Positions 20,901 to 31,761 are shown, counted from the stretch's first letter. The stretch is DNA of 34,107 nucleotides from Ectocarpus siliculosus (GCA_000310025.1 FN648547.1:132682-166788), one strand, 5' to 3'. Notes: generated by a model not told the origin, from the sequence alone. Program-made: numbers and translations.

Positions 20901-22283
20901 ACAAAACCTCTCATTACCCATCCATGAAGAAGTCGTTTTATTCACAAATACTTAAAACAAAAGTGCTGCAAAAACTATCCATGGACGAACCCAGCAGTGC
21001 CGTTGTTGTTGTCTTCACAATTAATTACAGAAAACCGTTCGTTCTGTTCTCTCTACCTAGTACCTTCTTGTACGCGGTCGATTCCCGCCGTGGTCACAGG
21101 CTAACTTTACCCCCAAAAAAGTTATCCGACAATATAATGGACCCGAAGAAGGGTCCACGAGTCAACGACAGATAGATTAGTCCAGGACCCTCCGCTCGCT
21201 TCAGCTATGCGAAGTAGTAACTATAGACTGGACAAGAAGCAAGGAATGAGCAAACGAATATTAGAGGCGACCTCACGCGTACCCGAAAAAACCGTCAGTC
21301 TTCGACCGGCATATCTCACTACGCCCATCCATCCATGCGCATCATGCATGCATGCACTTTTTTTTTTTTGGAGAGGGATTCCATGTTTTCAAGAATCATC
21401 TCGTTGATCTGTTTTTTTCGTTTACATTCATGTAGTGCGCACGTCACACCCGAATGAAAAGGAGGCCACACCCAGAACGCGCTCTTACGCACGCTGGGAA
21501 AGAATCCGGGACTAAATGAATGCGGACCCCAGAAGATGCGCTTTTCAGAGTAGGTTTCCTCTCCGAAACGAAAGAACCGGACGTCAGGTCAGGAGACCAC
21601 CAGTCCCCGGAGCTCGTCTGTTGCACCCACCCATGGACGCAGCAGTAGTAGCGCATGTATGTCCTGTAGTAGACAACTACTGCTGAAAGTATTGGAGACC
21701 ACGAATGAATCATACCGACAGACAGGTGGGTCGTGGGTGGGCGGGGGACCCTAAGAAAAAGTCAGACTCAGCCATTTTACACCCTCACAGTTTCTTGCGA
21801 GCAAGAACGAAGAGCGATCACAAAAGAGAGACCGCCAGCGACAGGAAACAAAGAACAAGTAGAGGAGAGCAGAGAGCTAAGAAACAAGTGAAGAAACAAG
21901 ACCCCCTTGCCGTTCTGACCCACTGGAAGCTTTCCATGTACAGCAGCAAACAGCAGGGGCAGCACCCACTACCTCACATGCAATAGCCGGATACATATAT
22001 GCACGGACTGGTACCTAGTGGAAGTTTAGTCTCTTTCTCCGGCATGAACAATAACGCCCGGGCGAACTCGAACTTGTAGTCACAAGAAATAGCGTCATGA
22101 TGACGTCATCCATTCTGCTTGCCATGGGAGATGCGCATCGTTACGCGAGGAAGGCGTTAACTCTTCGCATAGAATATGCTGCCGTAGACCCTATATCCCT
22201 CAAGCTCAACCACAGCTAGACCCGATACAGTGTAGCATCATATCCAGCTGTAGAAGAATCGAAAACAAAAAACTGATTTCTTG
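20901..22283. other. No supported gene
   Basis: Mixed sequence with a T9-type run near 21358-21370. A short plus-strand frame (20924-21175) starts MKKSFYSQIL but has no family resemblance or splice borders, and it was not called. The segment around 21905-22000 ('ctacctcacatgcaatagcc') has a weak relative at about 22935-22975. Confidence 0.45.
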
Positions 22284-22700
22284 GTGGCAAAGCGGACCCT
22301 CTATATTGTGACTCTCCAACTGCTGTTCGTGGATGGCGACGACATGGCGACACAGACAGACAAAATTTAGGGTTTGACGTCGGTCTTATCCGCCGCAGGA
22401 GGTGGAAGCTATACTCAAAGTCGGGGAGGGGTCGTGATTTGCAATTTCCTACGGAACCGTACTTGAGGTGCCATGAGATTTGCATTGCCGTAGCCGCGAG
22501 GTTATTTGTGGGCAGGGAAACACAATTACAAAATCTTCGGCGGACCGGACCCTCTTTTTTTCAACTGGCCAACTGTTGTTTGGATGGCGAGACAATTTCC
22601 GGTCTTCTTCTTGTCCGTCGCAGGAGGCCGAAGCTGATGCTCAAACTCGGGGAGGGGTCATGGTTTGCGAGTCCCTACCGAACCATACTCGCTCGGGGCA
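22284..22700. repeat. Diverged ~225-bp tandem duplication
   Basis: Landmarks 'ggaccctct' (22293 and 22547), 'cgcaggagg' (about 22396 and 22619) and 'cggggaggggtc' (22422 and 22647) occur in the same order, with small insertions. Identity is moderate. No coding content is evident. Confidence 0.7.
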
Positions 22701-23585
22701 CCACGTCATGGACATGACAAGAAAAACATCCCCCCAACGAAAACTAACCGCTGAAATTCATGGATGGGTGACCCCAAAACAATGAAACAGTCGCTCGCGG
22801 GGTTCGCGTTGTTCTGGGGCTCTACCGGCGAAAAACACCGTCGACGCTCTGAACTGCTGGAAGCTGTCACACAGCACTGCATGTGCGGCGAACCGTAGGG
22901 GCCATGCGCATTGCTTGGCGGAAAGAGGCGGCGCCCATTGCCTCACATTCAGCAGCCGGGTACACGGGTAGGCTCCTACTCAGCAAGACGCAAAACGATT
23001 GCCGTTGACGCTCGATGTTATTGGGGACCCTAACGGCGAAAAGGCAACAGAGAGAGAGAGGTAGACTAAATGAAGAGAGACTCGAGAAGACAGGGCATGA
23101 ACTCTCGTCGAGAAGACACTCACTCTCATCCCTCTGGCCCACCGGAGGCTTGAACACGTGTATCGAACGGCGACATCCGATGTGCGCTCAGCAACAACAA
23201 ACACGACAAACGAAAAATAGTCGTCGTTTCCGAACTGCTGTGGAGATACTGTAAGTTGGTGGAGACTTTCTTTCTTTTCTGGTATGAAGTGGCAACAAAG
23301 AAGAACACGACTATCTGGCTGTGTAGACTAGAAGCACGACGGACGAACTATTATCTCAATGCGCTTGCCGTCGCGATAGATACGCACCGCTACCGCTATA
23401 CGAACGAGCAGACTGTTGTCAAACCTGACTACGATAACCGTACGACCATTGCAGCACATTCCGAGCATGACAGCAGAAACCGCAGCAGCAGCCGCCTGTG
23501 TATAATGGTCACTCAAGAACAAACGCAAAAATTCATAGCAGGGTTTGGTGTGTTGTTGGTGTAATGGTTTCGGAGTAAGACATAG
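22701..23585. other. No supported gene
   Basis: Mixed, purine-biased sequence. A donor-like 'gtaagttgg' at 23250 follows an open stretch but lacks a convincing acceptor, so no exon is called. Confidence 0.4.
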
Positions 23586-23589
23586 TGGC

Positions 23590-23830
23590 ATCGGAACTCG
23601 CTTCGCTCGCAGACATTTCATGGGGTTTCGGGCGCGGTCCAGTGTGCGGTCACAGTGCCGTGTGACTCGCTTCGCTCGAAGGCACTTCACGGGGTTTCGG
23701 GCGCGGTGCAGTGTGCGGTCACAGTGCCGCGTAATGACGCGATTCGCTCGAAGGCACTTAATTAACGGGGATTCGAGCGTCGTGCAGTGTGCGTCACAGG
23801 AGTGCCGTGTTGCTCGCATGCACTCAAAGG
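23590..23830. repeat. 69-bp minisatellite, three to four units
   Basis: Units start with 'actcgcttcgctcg' at 23596 and 23665 and a changed form at 23737, with a degenerate fourth near 23810. Each contains 'ggggtttcgggcgcggt' and 'cagtgtgcggtcacagtgcc'. Spacings of 69 and 72 bases keep the frame, so a 23-residue repeat (RFARRHFTGFRARCSVRSQC type) is open on the plus strand, and a second on the minus strand. No flanking exon structure supports translation. Confidence 0.8.
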
Positions 23831-23968
23831 CAGTTCATCATGCGCATCAGCAGCGAGCGTCAGTCATGTGTTCCCCTCTCGAGGAGCTCCTTATGTGCTT
23901 CGTCACACACCGGTGTGCCTCTCTTCTCTCCGTTCGTAGCCACTTGGCTATATTGCACAAGATGAATA

Positions 23969-24440
23969 TTAATAGTTCGACCGCTCAGCAAGTGCATACT
24001 CCCCCTCGACACGCGTTGCCCCACCCAAACCGTTGTACAGAACTCCAGGCCACACACCCGCCCACCCGTCTGGGGCTTCGTATGACCGTCTTTCGTCCCA
24101 CAGTGTAGTGTACGCAACTCCCCTACCCCTCACGTTAACCGTAACAGTGGCCGATGCCTTTTGTCGCATGTCGGCTAGAGCGTTGATGGCATCGATGGGC
24201 GGTTGGAACGCCTCCTTGAGGAAATCTCTTGCTAACTCTCTGTCCTGCAAGACATCGTCTGGTAACACGAGGAACAGGCCGTCTAGAGTTTTCCCCCTGG
24301 ACACCGCGGTGTACCCCTGACCCTGAGCGAAGAACCCTCTAGAAGGAATCCACACGGCCACCCTTTCGAACCCTACGCCTTGCACTCTGTGCATACCGCG
24401 GGCAGCGAAACATGAAGTTGGCTACGCACGAGCGTCGACG
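23969..24440 (-). pseudogene. Pif1-type helicase C-terminal remnant
   Basis: On the minus strand, LVRSQLHVSLPAV lies in one frame (down to about 24385). VQGVGFERVAVWIPSRGF then AQGQGYTAVSRGKTLDGLFLVL follow in a second frame, shifted by one base. These correspond to the last helicase motifs of Pif1-like superfamily 1B enzymes: the R-Q-[FL]-P-V block, the HKxQG block (here degraded to HRVQG) and the GQxYxAxSR block with the arginine finger (24298-24296). Helitron Rep/Hel proteins end in the same way, so origin in a Helitron or a cellular Pif1 gene cannot be separated. No ATPase P-loop part is present: immediately upstream the sequence turns into the 167-bp satellite. The tail runs on for about 100 residues to 23969. 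Confidence 0.72.
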
Positions 24441-24454
24441 GCAGCAGCGCACCG

Positions 24455-25535
24455 GTGGCCACTTTGCTCAGGGCTGTGGACACCCTGTGGAGGGTTTCAC
24501 CCTGTACCTGACCCTGTGGGTACCCTGTCGAGGTAAAAAATATTGCCAGGGTCACTGGGTCAACAATGACAGGGTTAGGGTACCCGCAGTATGTGGGGGT
24601 TGAAAATTCTACAGGGTCATTCGGTGAACCTTGCCAGGGTGGGGACATCCGCAGGGTCACCAAAACCCGACCTTGGGGATATCGTATAGTCCACAGGGTG
24701 CCACGTGCTCACCATGACAGGGTTTCGGTACCCACAGGGTCGGCGAAGGAATACACTCTGCAGGGCTTGAAAGTTCTACAGGGTCATTCGATGAACCTTG
24801 CCAGGGGGGCGTCATCCGCAGCGTCACGAAAGTCAAACTTTGGTGATATCGTGTGGTCCTCAGGGTTACAAGCTCTCGCCATGACAGGGTGCCGATACCC
24901 ACAGGGTCGACGAAGAAACACACCCTGTGGGGCTTGAAAGTTCCACAGGGTCATTCGGTGAACCTTGCCAGTGTTACGTCCTCCGCAGGGTCACCAAAAC
25001 CCGACCTTGGGGATACCGTATGGTCCACAGGGTTACAAGTTATCGCCATGACAGGGTGCCGATACCCGCAGGGTCGGTAAAGGAACACACCATGTAGGTC
25101 TTGGAAGTTCTACGGGGTCATTCGGTTCACCTTGCCAGGGTTACCTCATCCTCAGTGTCACGAAAACCCGACCTTGGGGGTATCGTGTGGTCCACAGGGT
25201 ACCATGTGCTCACCATGACAGGGTTTCGGTACCCACAGGGTCGGCGACGTAGTACAGTATGTGCGGGTTGAAAATTCTACAGGGTCATTCGGTGAACCTT
25301 GCCAGGGTGGGGACATCCGCAGGGTCACCAAAACCCGACCTTGGGGATATCGTATAGTCCACAGGGTGCCACGTGCTCACCATGACAGGGTTTCGGTACC
25401 CACAGGGTCGGCGAAGGAATACACTCTGCGGGGCTTGAAAGTTCTACAGGGTCATTCGATGAACCTTGCCAGGGGGGCGTCATCCGCAGCGTCACGAAAG
25501 TTAAACTTTGGTGATATCGTGTGGTGTGCGCAAAA
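24455..25535. repeat. 167-bp satellite with 668-bp higher-order unit
   Basis: The landmark 'gggtcattcg' occurs at 24614, 24781, 24948, 25115, 25282 and 25449, with every interval exactly 167 bases. Monomers one and two (from about 24588) are nearly identical to monomers five and six (from about 25256), a displacement of 668 bases or four monomers, while neighbours differ more. Each monomer contains about seven copies of CAGGGT spaced near 20 bases. At the left edge (24480-24540) the motif appears in the opposite orientation (ACCCTG). Period 167 is not a multiple of three and the frames drift, so the open frames here are not genes. Confidence 0.95.
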
Positions 25536-26546
25536 CCTGCACACAGCAGACGAACCTCCTTTCACTTCCAAACTCCTGGACCAGTCATGACAACAACATC
25601 AGGCACCGAGGCGTACATCACTCATAGCATCGGCCTCGGTGTGCGTTGTCTCTGCTCTCCCTTGTGCACGCGGGACCGGGTTGATCCAACATGTTGCAAC
25701 ATGTTTGGGCGTGCTGTATGTGTACCCTACCGTGGTATGGGGTTGGTTTGAATCAGCGGTAGGCAGTAGATTGGATCTGGACAGAAAGGGCATATACCTG
25801 CCCTACATCTGAGACATGCTGCTGTACAAATTGTACAGTAGTACTGCGGGTACCTCTGTCACATTGCTATTATGCGTGATTTTTTGGTGGGGTGCCTTTT
25901 GATCTCTCTGCTGGTCTTGATGGCGCATGTTTTTTTCTCGTAGGCGAGGCACGCCGGCGATATTTCGACACACAAAGTTTCGTCCTGCTATCATGCATGT
26001 AATCACGAAAGGGTTAAGCCTGTACACTGGATTTTTGTCAGCGATGCCAGCAGGTGCTACGCACAAAAACATAAAAACACTGGAACACGTCGCGAGTGTC
26101 GTTTGACAACTTGCCGGAACTTTATAAAAATATGCTCTGCTGTTTTAGCTCTACGATGTACGGCAACTACCAAAATTTTATGATTTATTGTATATAAGAG
26201 TGAGCGTGTTGGGTGTATCTGCTGGGGTGTGGGAAGAATGAAGGCGTATCGGAAATCGGGGGTGGCGGTCACTTTTTTTGCGTTTTCCCGCCTTCTTTAA
26301 CCATAGGCGAACCAATAAGACGCAACCGTGTGTTACTTCGAAGTATAAGTTAACTTGTGGACTTCTCTCGCGACCACAGAAAAAAACTGAAAAATGAGCC
26401 CGTGTTGCAAGTCCTCACAAAAAGCGAGCTTTCTGTTTTACAGGGCTCATATAACACGGAGCCCCCACAGCGGCCGGATTCCTACGGGACAGGACGTCAT
26501 TCGTCAACAACTCCGGCAGTAGTCACGACCCAAAAAGTGGCCAACC
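25536..26546. other. No supported gene; AT-richer stretch
   Basis: AT-richer than its surroundings. It contains 'tatataagag' at 26191, a TATA-like string, but no exon was placed downstream with confidence. Confidence 0.4.
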
Positions 26547-27038
26547 TTAAAGCAACCTTGGCATGTCTCTACAGCGTGGTGCAAAAAAATGTTTGGAAGG
26601 GATCGTTTGTTTAGCGCGGGTAGGGCGTTGAAGGTCAAATTGCGAGGGATCTTGTACGCAAAAATTCCGAAACACGTTGGACGTAGACCTATGATGGGGC
26701 GTGTTTGGTCGATGTAGGTGAATGAAGCCTCGAACAACCCTCGTAGTGGCCATCCAAAAATGGGCCAATCCCTCAATGCTACCTATTACCACTTTGGCGA
26801 AGTTTCGAGCGAGTTCGTCAACTCCTTCCCTTGCGGATAGCAGCGTGGTGTTCGCAAGCATCGAGGTTCCGCGTGCGGGGTTGAAGGGTTCGAACATCTT
26901 ACAAAAATCAACAGCGATCTCTCTACACAGCAAGCAGCACGCAGCAACATACAGCCACTCGACATTCTGGGCCGAAGAAATTATTACTAATACGTCCTCT
27001 ACGCTGCTGTGCCCCCTCTCCTTTCGTTGTAACGCCAT
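26547..27038 (-). CDS. Hypothetical protein or exon, unknown
   Basis: A 163-codon frame starts at ATG (27038-27036). Its first 110 residues look protein-like: EDVLVIISSAQNVEWLYVAA, CREIAVDFCKMFEPFNPA, then VDELARNFAKVVIGSIEGLA. They are helical with alternating charge. The opposite strand is also open but is Ser/Thr/Leu-rich, as antisense of coding DNA usually is. The last ~45 residues (from about HRPNTPHHRS) look less natural, so a splice donor may have been missed. No family is recognised. It starts 26 bases from a plus-strand exon at 27065, so one of the two calls may be wrong in extent. Confidence 0.35.
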   Translation of the reverse strand: MALQRKERGHSSVEDVLVIISSAQNVEWLYVAACCLLCREIAVDFCKMFEPFNPARGTSMLANTTLLSAREGVDELARNFAKVVIGSIEGLAHFWMATTRVVRGFIHLHRPNTPHHRSTSNVFRNFCVQDPSQFDLQRPTRAKQTIPSKHFFAPRCRDMPRLL

Positions 27039-27064
27039 ACCATTTCCAATATTAAGATTCGCAG

Positions 27065-27289
27065 GATCCGCAGGCTTCCCCTAATGACGGGGCCCCCGGT
27101 GACGAGGAGTCCGATGGAGAAAGTACACAAGACACCTCCATCGTCCCTAAGCCCAAGAAGAAACGGAAGTTCGCGCGCATCGACTCGGGCATGCAACCAG
27201 GGTCCGTGGCTGACTCGCTGGTTAGGGTCTTCGGACCGCCGATCATCTCGGCTTTTTGGGGGACGTTGACGGCAAGGATGAACCCGGAG
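27065..27289 (+). CDS. Internal exon with NLS-type basic motif
   Basis: The acceptor is 'gattcgcag' (ending 27064) and the donor 'gtgcgtac' (27290), a strong pair. The exon is 225 bases, 75 codons, phase 0 on both sides. The peptide has an acidic head (DGAPGDEESDGESTQDTS), then PKPKKKRKF, which fits a classical monopartite nuclear localisation signal. A hydrophobic segment, GSVADSLVRVFGPPIISAFW, ends near ARMNPE. A second possible acceptor nine bases in (27073) keeps the frame. The gene it belongs to is not visible: downstream is a G-tract and an 88-bp repeat array, presumably intron. Function beyond nuclear location is unknown. Confidence 0.5.
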
Positions 27290-27344
27290 GTGCGTACACC
27301 CGTGGCCATTCGGCTAAGCCACAAGGTTGGGGGGGGGGGGGACT

Positions 27345-27615
27345 TTATCGGTACGCCCCCCATTAGGCGTTGACTAGGGTTAGGTAACCTGGGCAAGGTC
27401 AAGTACCTGGGCAGGGTTCGGCACGAGCGACCTTTTGGGTACGCCCCCCATTATCACATGACTAGGGTTAGGTAACCTGGGCAAGGTCAAGTACCTGGGC
27501 AGGGTTCGGCACGAGCGACCTTTTGGGTACGCCCCCCATTATCACATGAGTGGGGTTGGGTAACCTGGCCAAGGTATAGTACCTGGGCAGGGTTCGGCAC
27601 GAAAGGCACGTTGCC
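27345..27615. repeat. 88-bp tandem array, about three units
   Basis: 'tacgccccccatta' recurs at 27352, 27440 and 27528, exactly 88 bases apart. Units contain 'ctagggttaggtaacctggg' and 'gggcagggttcggcacga'. The second and third units are almost identical, and the array decays to the right: related 'ccagaccctgccaacgtac' elements occur at about 27620 and 27790. A G12-type tract borders the left side. The CAGGGTT and CTAGGG words are shared with the 167-bp satellite, which may point to a common origin. Confidence 0.92.
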
Positions 27616-27839
27616 CTCGTTCCAGACCCTGCCAACGTACGTCAATGGTAACCTGGACACAGTCCGAAACTGGGTAGGATTCGGTATACAAGGAACCTTG
27701 GCCTAGGTCCAGACCATGGCTACGTAGGCACAGCGACCTTGGGCTTGGTTATGGGCATGCCATCGTCGCGTCTGTACCACTATAATAGGTAGGCCCAGAC
27801 CCTGCCAACGTACGCACAGCGACGTTGGCCCAAGGGTGG

Positions 27840-28713
27840 GGTAAGCAACTTTTTTCTGGGCCGACGCCCTCACTAGGGATACGAGCATGACGTTGCTCAA
27901 AACGTTTATTTTCAAGTTGTATCGCAGATCGTGCGGCCGACAAACGACAAGTCACACATGTCGGCCTCTGAAATCGTCAATCGTACAAAAACGCAGAGGC
28001 GAAAACGCAACGTACTCCTCACCCGCCTCCCTCACGGAGCTACAACATGAGAACAACGCGCATACGTTTGTCTCCCTCCCCTCGCGTAGAGCGAAGTCGA
28101 GCATAGAAGAATACCCAAGGAGGCGTAGAGAGAGAACGGGCCTACATAATCCTTCAAAGACATGAACGTACGGATATGACCTCAGCAAATTGGGCTCAAG
28201 ACTCACCCCGCGAATGTCACAGGCTCCCACACAAAGAGTCCATGATGGGCACCATCACGCTGCGCCACATCAGAAAGAAAACAGGAACAACAAAAAGTCT
28301 CGCTAAATATGACTACAACAATACCACCAGGCGGAATACAGGCGACAACCGCGCCTGACTTTTACCACGGGGTGTACGAATATAAAAAACCCAACCATGA
28401 TGCAACAAACTTGGATATATTCTGCGAACGTGTACAGAACATCAAACATCATATCTCTGTAAACACTGGTGTGAGTATCTCACCGAAGATAAAAAAAAAT
28501 GGCGGAGCTATCAAAGATAAAAGTCCTATTTACTAAATACTATAATCCGGCGGCACGCGCAGTCTCCCTGCTCCTGCAGTACCTTACCACCTTCTTAAAC
28601 ACGCGAGGCCACACCATCACACCGCTGCCCTATCACCCATGATGCGTTAAAACAGGAAGGAAACACATAATTCATGAATACCCGCGCCTGATGATGCCGG
28701 CAGCGAAGCGAGA
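27840..28713. other. No supported gene
   Basis: Overlapping short frames on both strands; none has both splice borders or a recognisable domain. It is A-rich around 28260-28520. Confidence 0.4.
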
Positions 28714-28814
28714 TCAAGGCGTGACCGCCTCGACAGCCATTGCCACCGCGCCGTCGTCCAGATATTCGTCGTCATCGCTCGCGCCATCTCCGAACCGGCC
28801 GCCCGTGCAAGGGG
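28714..28814 (-). CDS. Terminal exon of a minus-strand gene
   Basis: The acceptor 'cttttgtggcag' is followed by two bases of a split codon and 33 codons ending in TGA (28716-28714). The peptide is APCTGGRFGDGASDDDEY, then LDDGAVAMAVEAVTP, an acidic tail without low-complexity runs. It is likely the 3' end of the gene whose other exons lie to the right. The exon ending at 29264 leaves phase 0, while this exon needs one base from upstream, so another exon must lie between, or the two do not belong together. Confidence 0.45.
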
Positions 28815-29263
28815 CTGCCACAAAAGCGGGCATATATGAAGTTTGAGGAAATCAAATGGTGAGAACCGAATAGTGAAACAGACAAAATTGGAATGTGAGC
28901 GGATGTGCAGCTGATCAAAGTAACGTCAACGACGGCATTGGAAACCACTGGGTGAGGGTCCAGGTGGGGTGCCTGCAGGGTATTCATGGGTAGCATGGGT
29001 ATAGACATGAAAGCGATTGCGACGACAAAACCCAAAGTAGATTATGTGACCGCTGCATATGTACACCATGAAAAAAAGTGCGAGTGTTTGCTAGACTATA
29101 ATTTTAAAATCCCAATTAGTGCTCTGGGGTGGCGAGCACGGCGAGAAACCTCCTCATCAGATATGCATAGCAATCCCACACAGGCGAAGCCCAGACATGC
29201 CCAACAGATGAGTGGCACCCAGGCTTGCATGCACCGCACGACATTTGTATTTCGAAAACGTAC

Positions 29264-29418
29264 CTCGATTGGACAGGTAGGGGCACGCGTACTGGGCGAG
29301 ATGCCAATCTTGCCAAACGCCTCCGCGTCAAAGTCGAGAGGCAGGGCTGCAGCGTCTGGTTCTCTCAAGTCACTCGTACGAAGAAGTTCTGGAACAACCT
29401 CTTGAGTTTTGAGAGGGG
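29264..29418 (-). CDS. Internal exon of a minus-strand gene
   Basis: The acceptor 'cccgccgcag' precedes the exon and a strong donor, GAG|gtacgttt, follows. It is 155 bases: two bases completing a codon plus 51 codons. The peptide contains PLKTQEVVPELLRTSDL, then DAAALPLDFDAEAFGKIG and ends CPIE. Its phase fits the first exon (31761-31512), which leaves one base, although an exon at 30542 lies in between. No domain is recognised; the composition is acidic and leucine-rich. Confidence 0.5.
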
Positions 29419-30408
29419 CTGCGGCGGGCAAGTGTAAAGGAGGTGCCACGACGAAAAGGCCGGCGGAAAAATTGGTTAGGGATAAGATGTGTGTAATAAT
29501 ATTGTTAGGAAGACTAGTTTATGGGGTGTCGTAGAATCCCGCGAGAGCTGCGCAATCGTCTCCTAAAAACACAAGCTGCTCCGGAGATAGTGTGGACGTA
29601 TCATTTCGGATAAGGAGAACAAGGCGTGCGCGTGAGAGGGCTTGCTTAGATTGGAGAAGCACAGAAAAAAAAAGGGCCACGCCCGACAACATGTTTCAAA
29701 GCGCGCTGAAGCATACAGCCGTAGCGTTCATTTTGAAGACACACCTCGTTTTCGTTTTTTTCGTATGTCTTGACAGCCAGGAGTTTCTTCAAGGTTTCAG
29801 GGGAGAGTATTCCGCCAACCCCGTGGTCAATGGAGGCGTGATATACATCAAGATGCGCCTTACGCGAGCGCAATCACTGTGCATGCATATCGGCGGGAAA
29901 AGTCGTGGGCGTGCCGAAAATTGTTCTATATTTCTTAGACGTAAGTTTATCGTGAAACTTTTGAGCTAGAACGCTGGCCTGATTCACGATGGCACACTAT
30001 CAACCCATGCACCCCGGATACAGTCAAGACTGCCACCGAAGCGAACATAGTAAATTTGCCTTCCACGAAGTCGCGAATCGTGGCATGCATCTCCCCTCGC
30101 CCATCCCTCTATTGTACGCATAGCTAGCTCTCGAAAAGGAGCTCAAGGTGGCACGGAACGAGCCGATAGCTAAGTAAACTCAAGGTCAGGTCGAGGTCCA
30201 ACCTCGAGTTTTGGTGTACTAAATGACGTCAAAGTATTAATATTACTGAAATGGGGGTTCGGCACCGAGTTTCCCGGTATTCGCCATCCAGTTAAATCTA
30301 GGACCGCCTGAATTGCTCAAGAGCGGATCTCAGCCTCTGTGCAGGCCTACCTCGTGGCAGGCTTACCGCGGTCACGCCAGCCGCACTCAAATGTCCAAGG
30401 TTACTCAC

Positions 30409-30542
30409 CTCCTCAGATAAACAAGGGTCTCATGCCCCCCCCAGATCCTCCAAGTGCCAGACGGGTCCAGGGCATCCCAGCCTCCCGACTCGTGGGCCTC
30501 AAGGTGCAGCTCGAGCGTACAGCCGACAAACTCCATCATGTC
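30409..30542 (-). CDS. Internal exon of a minus-strand gene
   Basis: The acceptor 'ttcccgcacacag' and donor 'gtgagtaacc' are both close to consensus. The exon is 134 bases, opening in phase 0 and leaving two bases. The peptide DMMEFVGCTLELHLEAHESG is followed by GWDALDPSGTWRIWGGHETL and VYLR, a compact, Trp-rich globular segment. No family is recognised. Its phases do not directly match either neighbouring called exon, so at least one further exon on each side is needed, or it belongs to a different gene on the same strand. Confidence 0.6.
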
Positions 30543-31511
30543 CTGTGTGCGGGAACAAACGAGACGAGAGGATCGACAGGAGCAGGTTGCTAAATAGGGG
30601 GCAACGTCACATTATCACTTGCCTAGATACGCATGAGCTTCCCCTCTCCGCAGGCTGACGACCTCTCGTCCGCCCCCACCAAACTGCACAACCCAGGTGT
30701 GGTTGCTGCTAACTAGCTGTTGGTGCTCGTGCTGCTCTGTCCCGTGTACGATACCCAACGCGCGACAGGACCCACCCATGCTCCCTCCGCTTGGGCACTA
30801 CACCAGTACATACTCACGTCGCACTACGTGAGAGTCTCGGTATCTTATGCCATCAGCCCGCGGCCACGACCCTCATCAGTCCGCACGTAGGCTTTTAGAA
30901 CACGAAGTCGACCACGGCAGCCCGACGGCCTTGTGCCACTGGGCACGCCAAGATTGCAGTGGTGCGCGAAATAATTCTGTGTTTTGAGCGGCGAGAAAAC
31001 GAATGAACGACGATTCGAACGTACACATAGACAGAGGACGAGATATGTAGTCTCAACGAAGGAACCATTGAAAGCCTAGGTAGATACATCGGTATCTTGC
31101 GAACAGACGGATCGATGTATGTGGCGGGAACGTGCGTTTCATGGGTGCAGTATCACTGCAGCGATAAAGAAAAATTAATCACTCTTCAAGGCAGACCAAG
31201 AGTAATCAGCCTGTCCGCACGCGTTCGGGAAGCGACTGGTGCACACGGCCAACGAGACAGGTCGTTCGCCCGATTCCAACGCAAAACACCACGCATTTTC
31301 TACAACTTGGTGTGCGACGCCCAATCAACTCTGCTGTATGTCCAGACTCAACTATGCGCTGAACAGACAAAGCTGCACAAGCTACCGTAATTCTGTTGGA
31401 GACAGAGGACACGATCACCGCAGCTGCCCCGTCAAGGATTAGAAATTATGTACACCGTCACGGTTTTCTGGTACGCCACGAAGACAGAAACAAACCAAGG
31501 ACAACACTTAC

Positions 31512-31761
31512 TCATGAAAGCCTCGTAGCCGAGATCCGCGGGCTCCCAGAACGCGCTCGTGCGCACTCGTGTTCTTGAGGTTCGATGATGGCGAAGCTCC
31601 AGCCGTAAAGCCTCATACCGCGCCTCCGGTTGCCCTGCCCCCCTGAACTGCGCCTCTCCCGGAGAATCGCCACGACCGATGATGAGCTGCCGCCGCCGCC
31701 TGGCGAAGGCGGCCTTGATCTGTGATGCACATTGTGGGCAAAATAACCGAGGAAGGGACAT
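31512..31761 (-). CDS. First exon of a minus-strand gene
   Basis: The ATG at 31761-31759 opens 83 codons and one extra base, ending before a perfect GTAAGT donor. The peptide starts MSLPRLFCPQCASQIKAAFA (a CPxC pair), has an Arg-rich stretch (RRRRQL), then GDSPGEAQFRGAG, and ends FWEPADLGYEAFM. The single CPxC could be half of a zinc site completed by later exons. The start is chosen as the first ATG in the open stretch; there is no stop between it and the donor. No family is recognised. Confidence 0.55.

Noticed and set aside
22755-22775. 5S rRNA-like string ggatgggtgacc
   Set aside because: Only about 12 bases match and nothing on either side resembles 5S rRNA.
23545-24108. 187-codon plus-strand frame
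   Set aside because: Its first part is the minisatellite and its last part is antisense to the helicase remnant.
24566-25590. Open frames running through the 167-bp array
   Set aside because: The period is not a multiple of three, so the peptide changes frame from monomer to monomer; no gene is implied.
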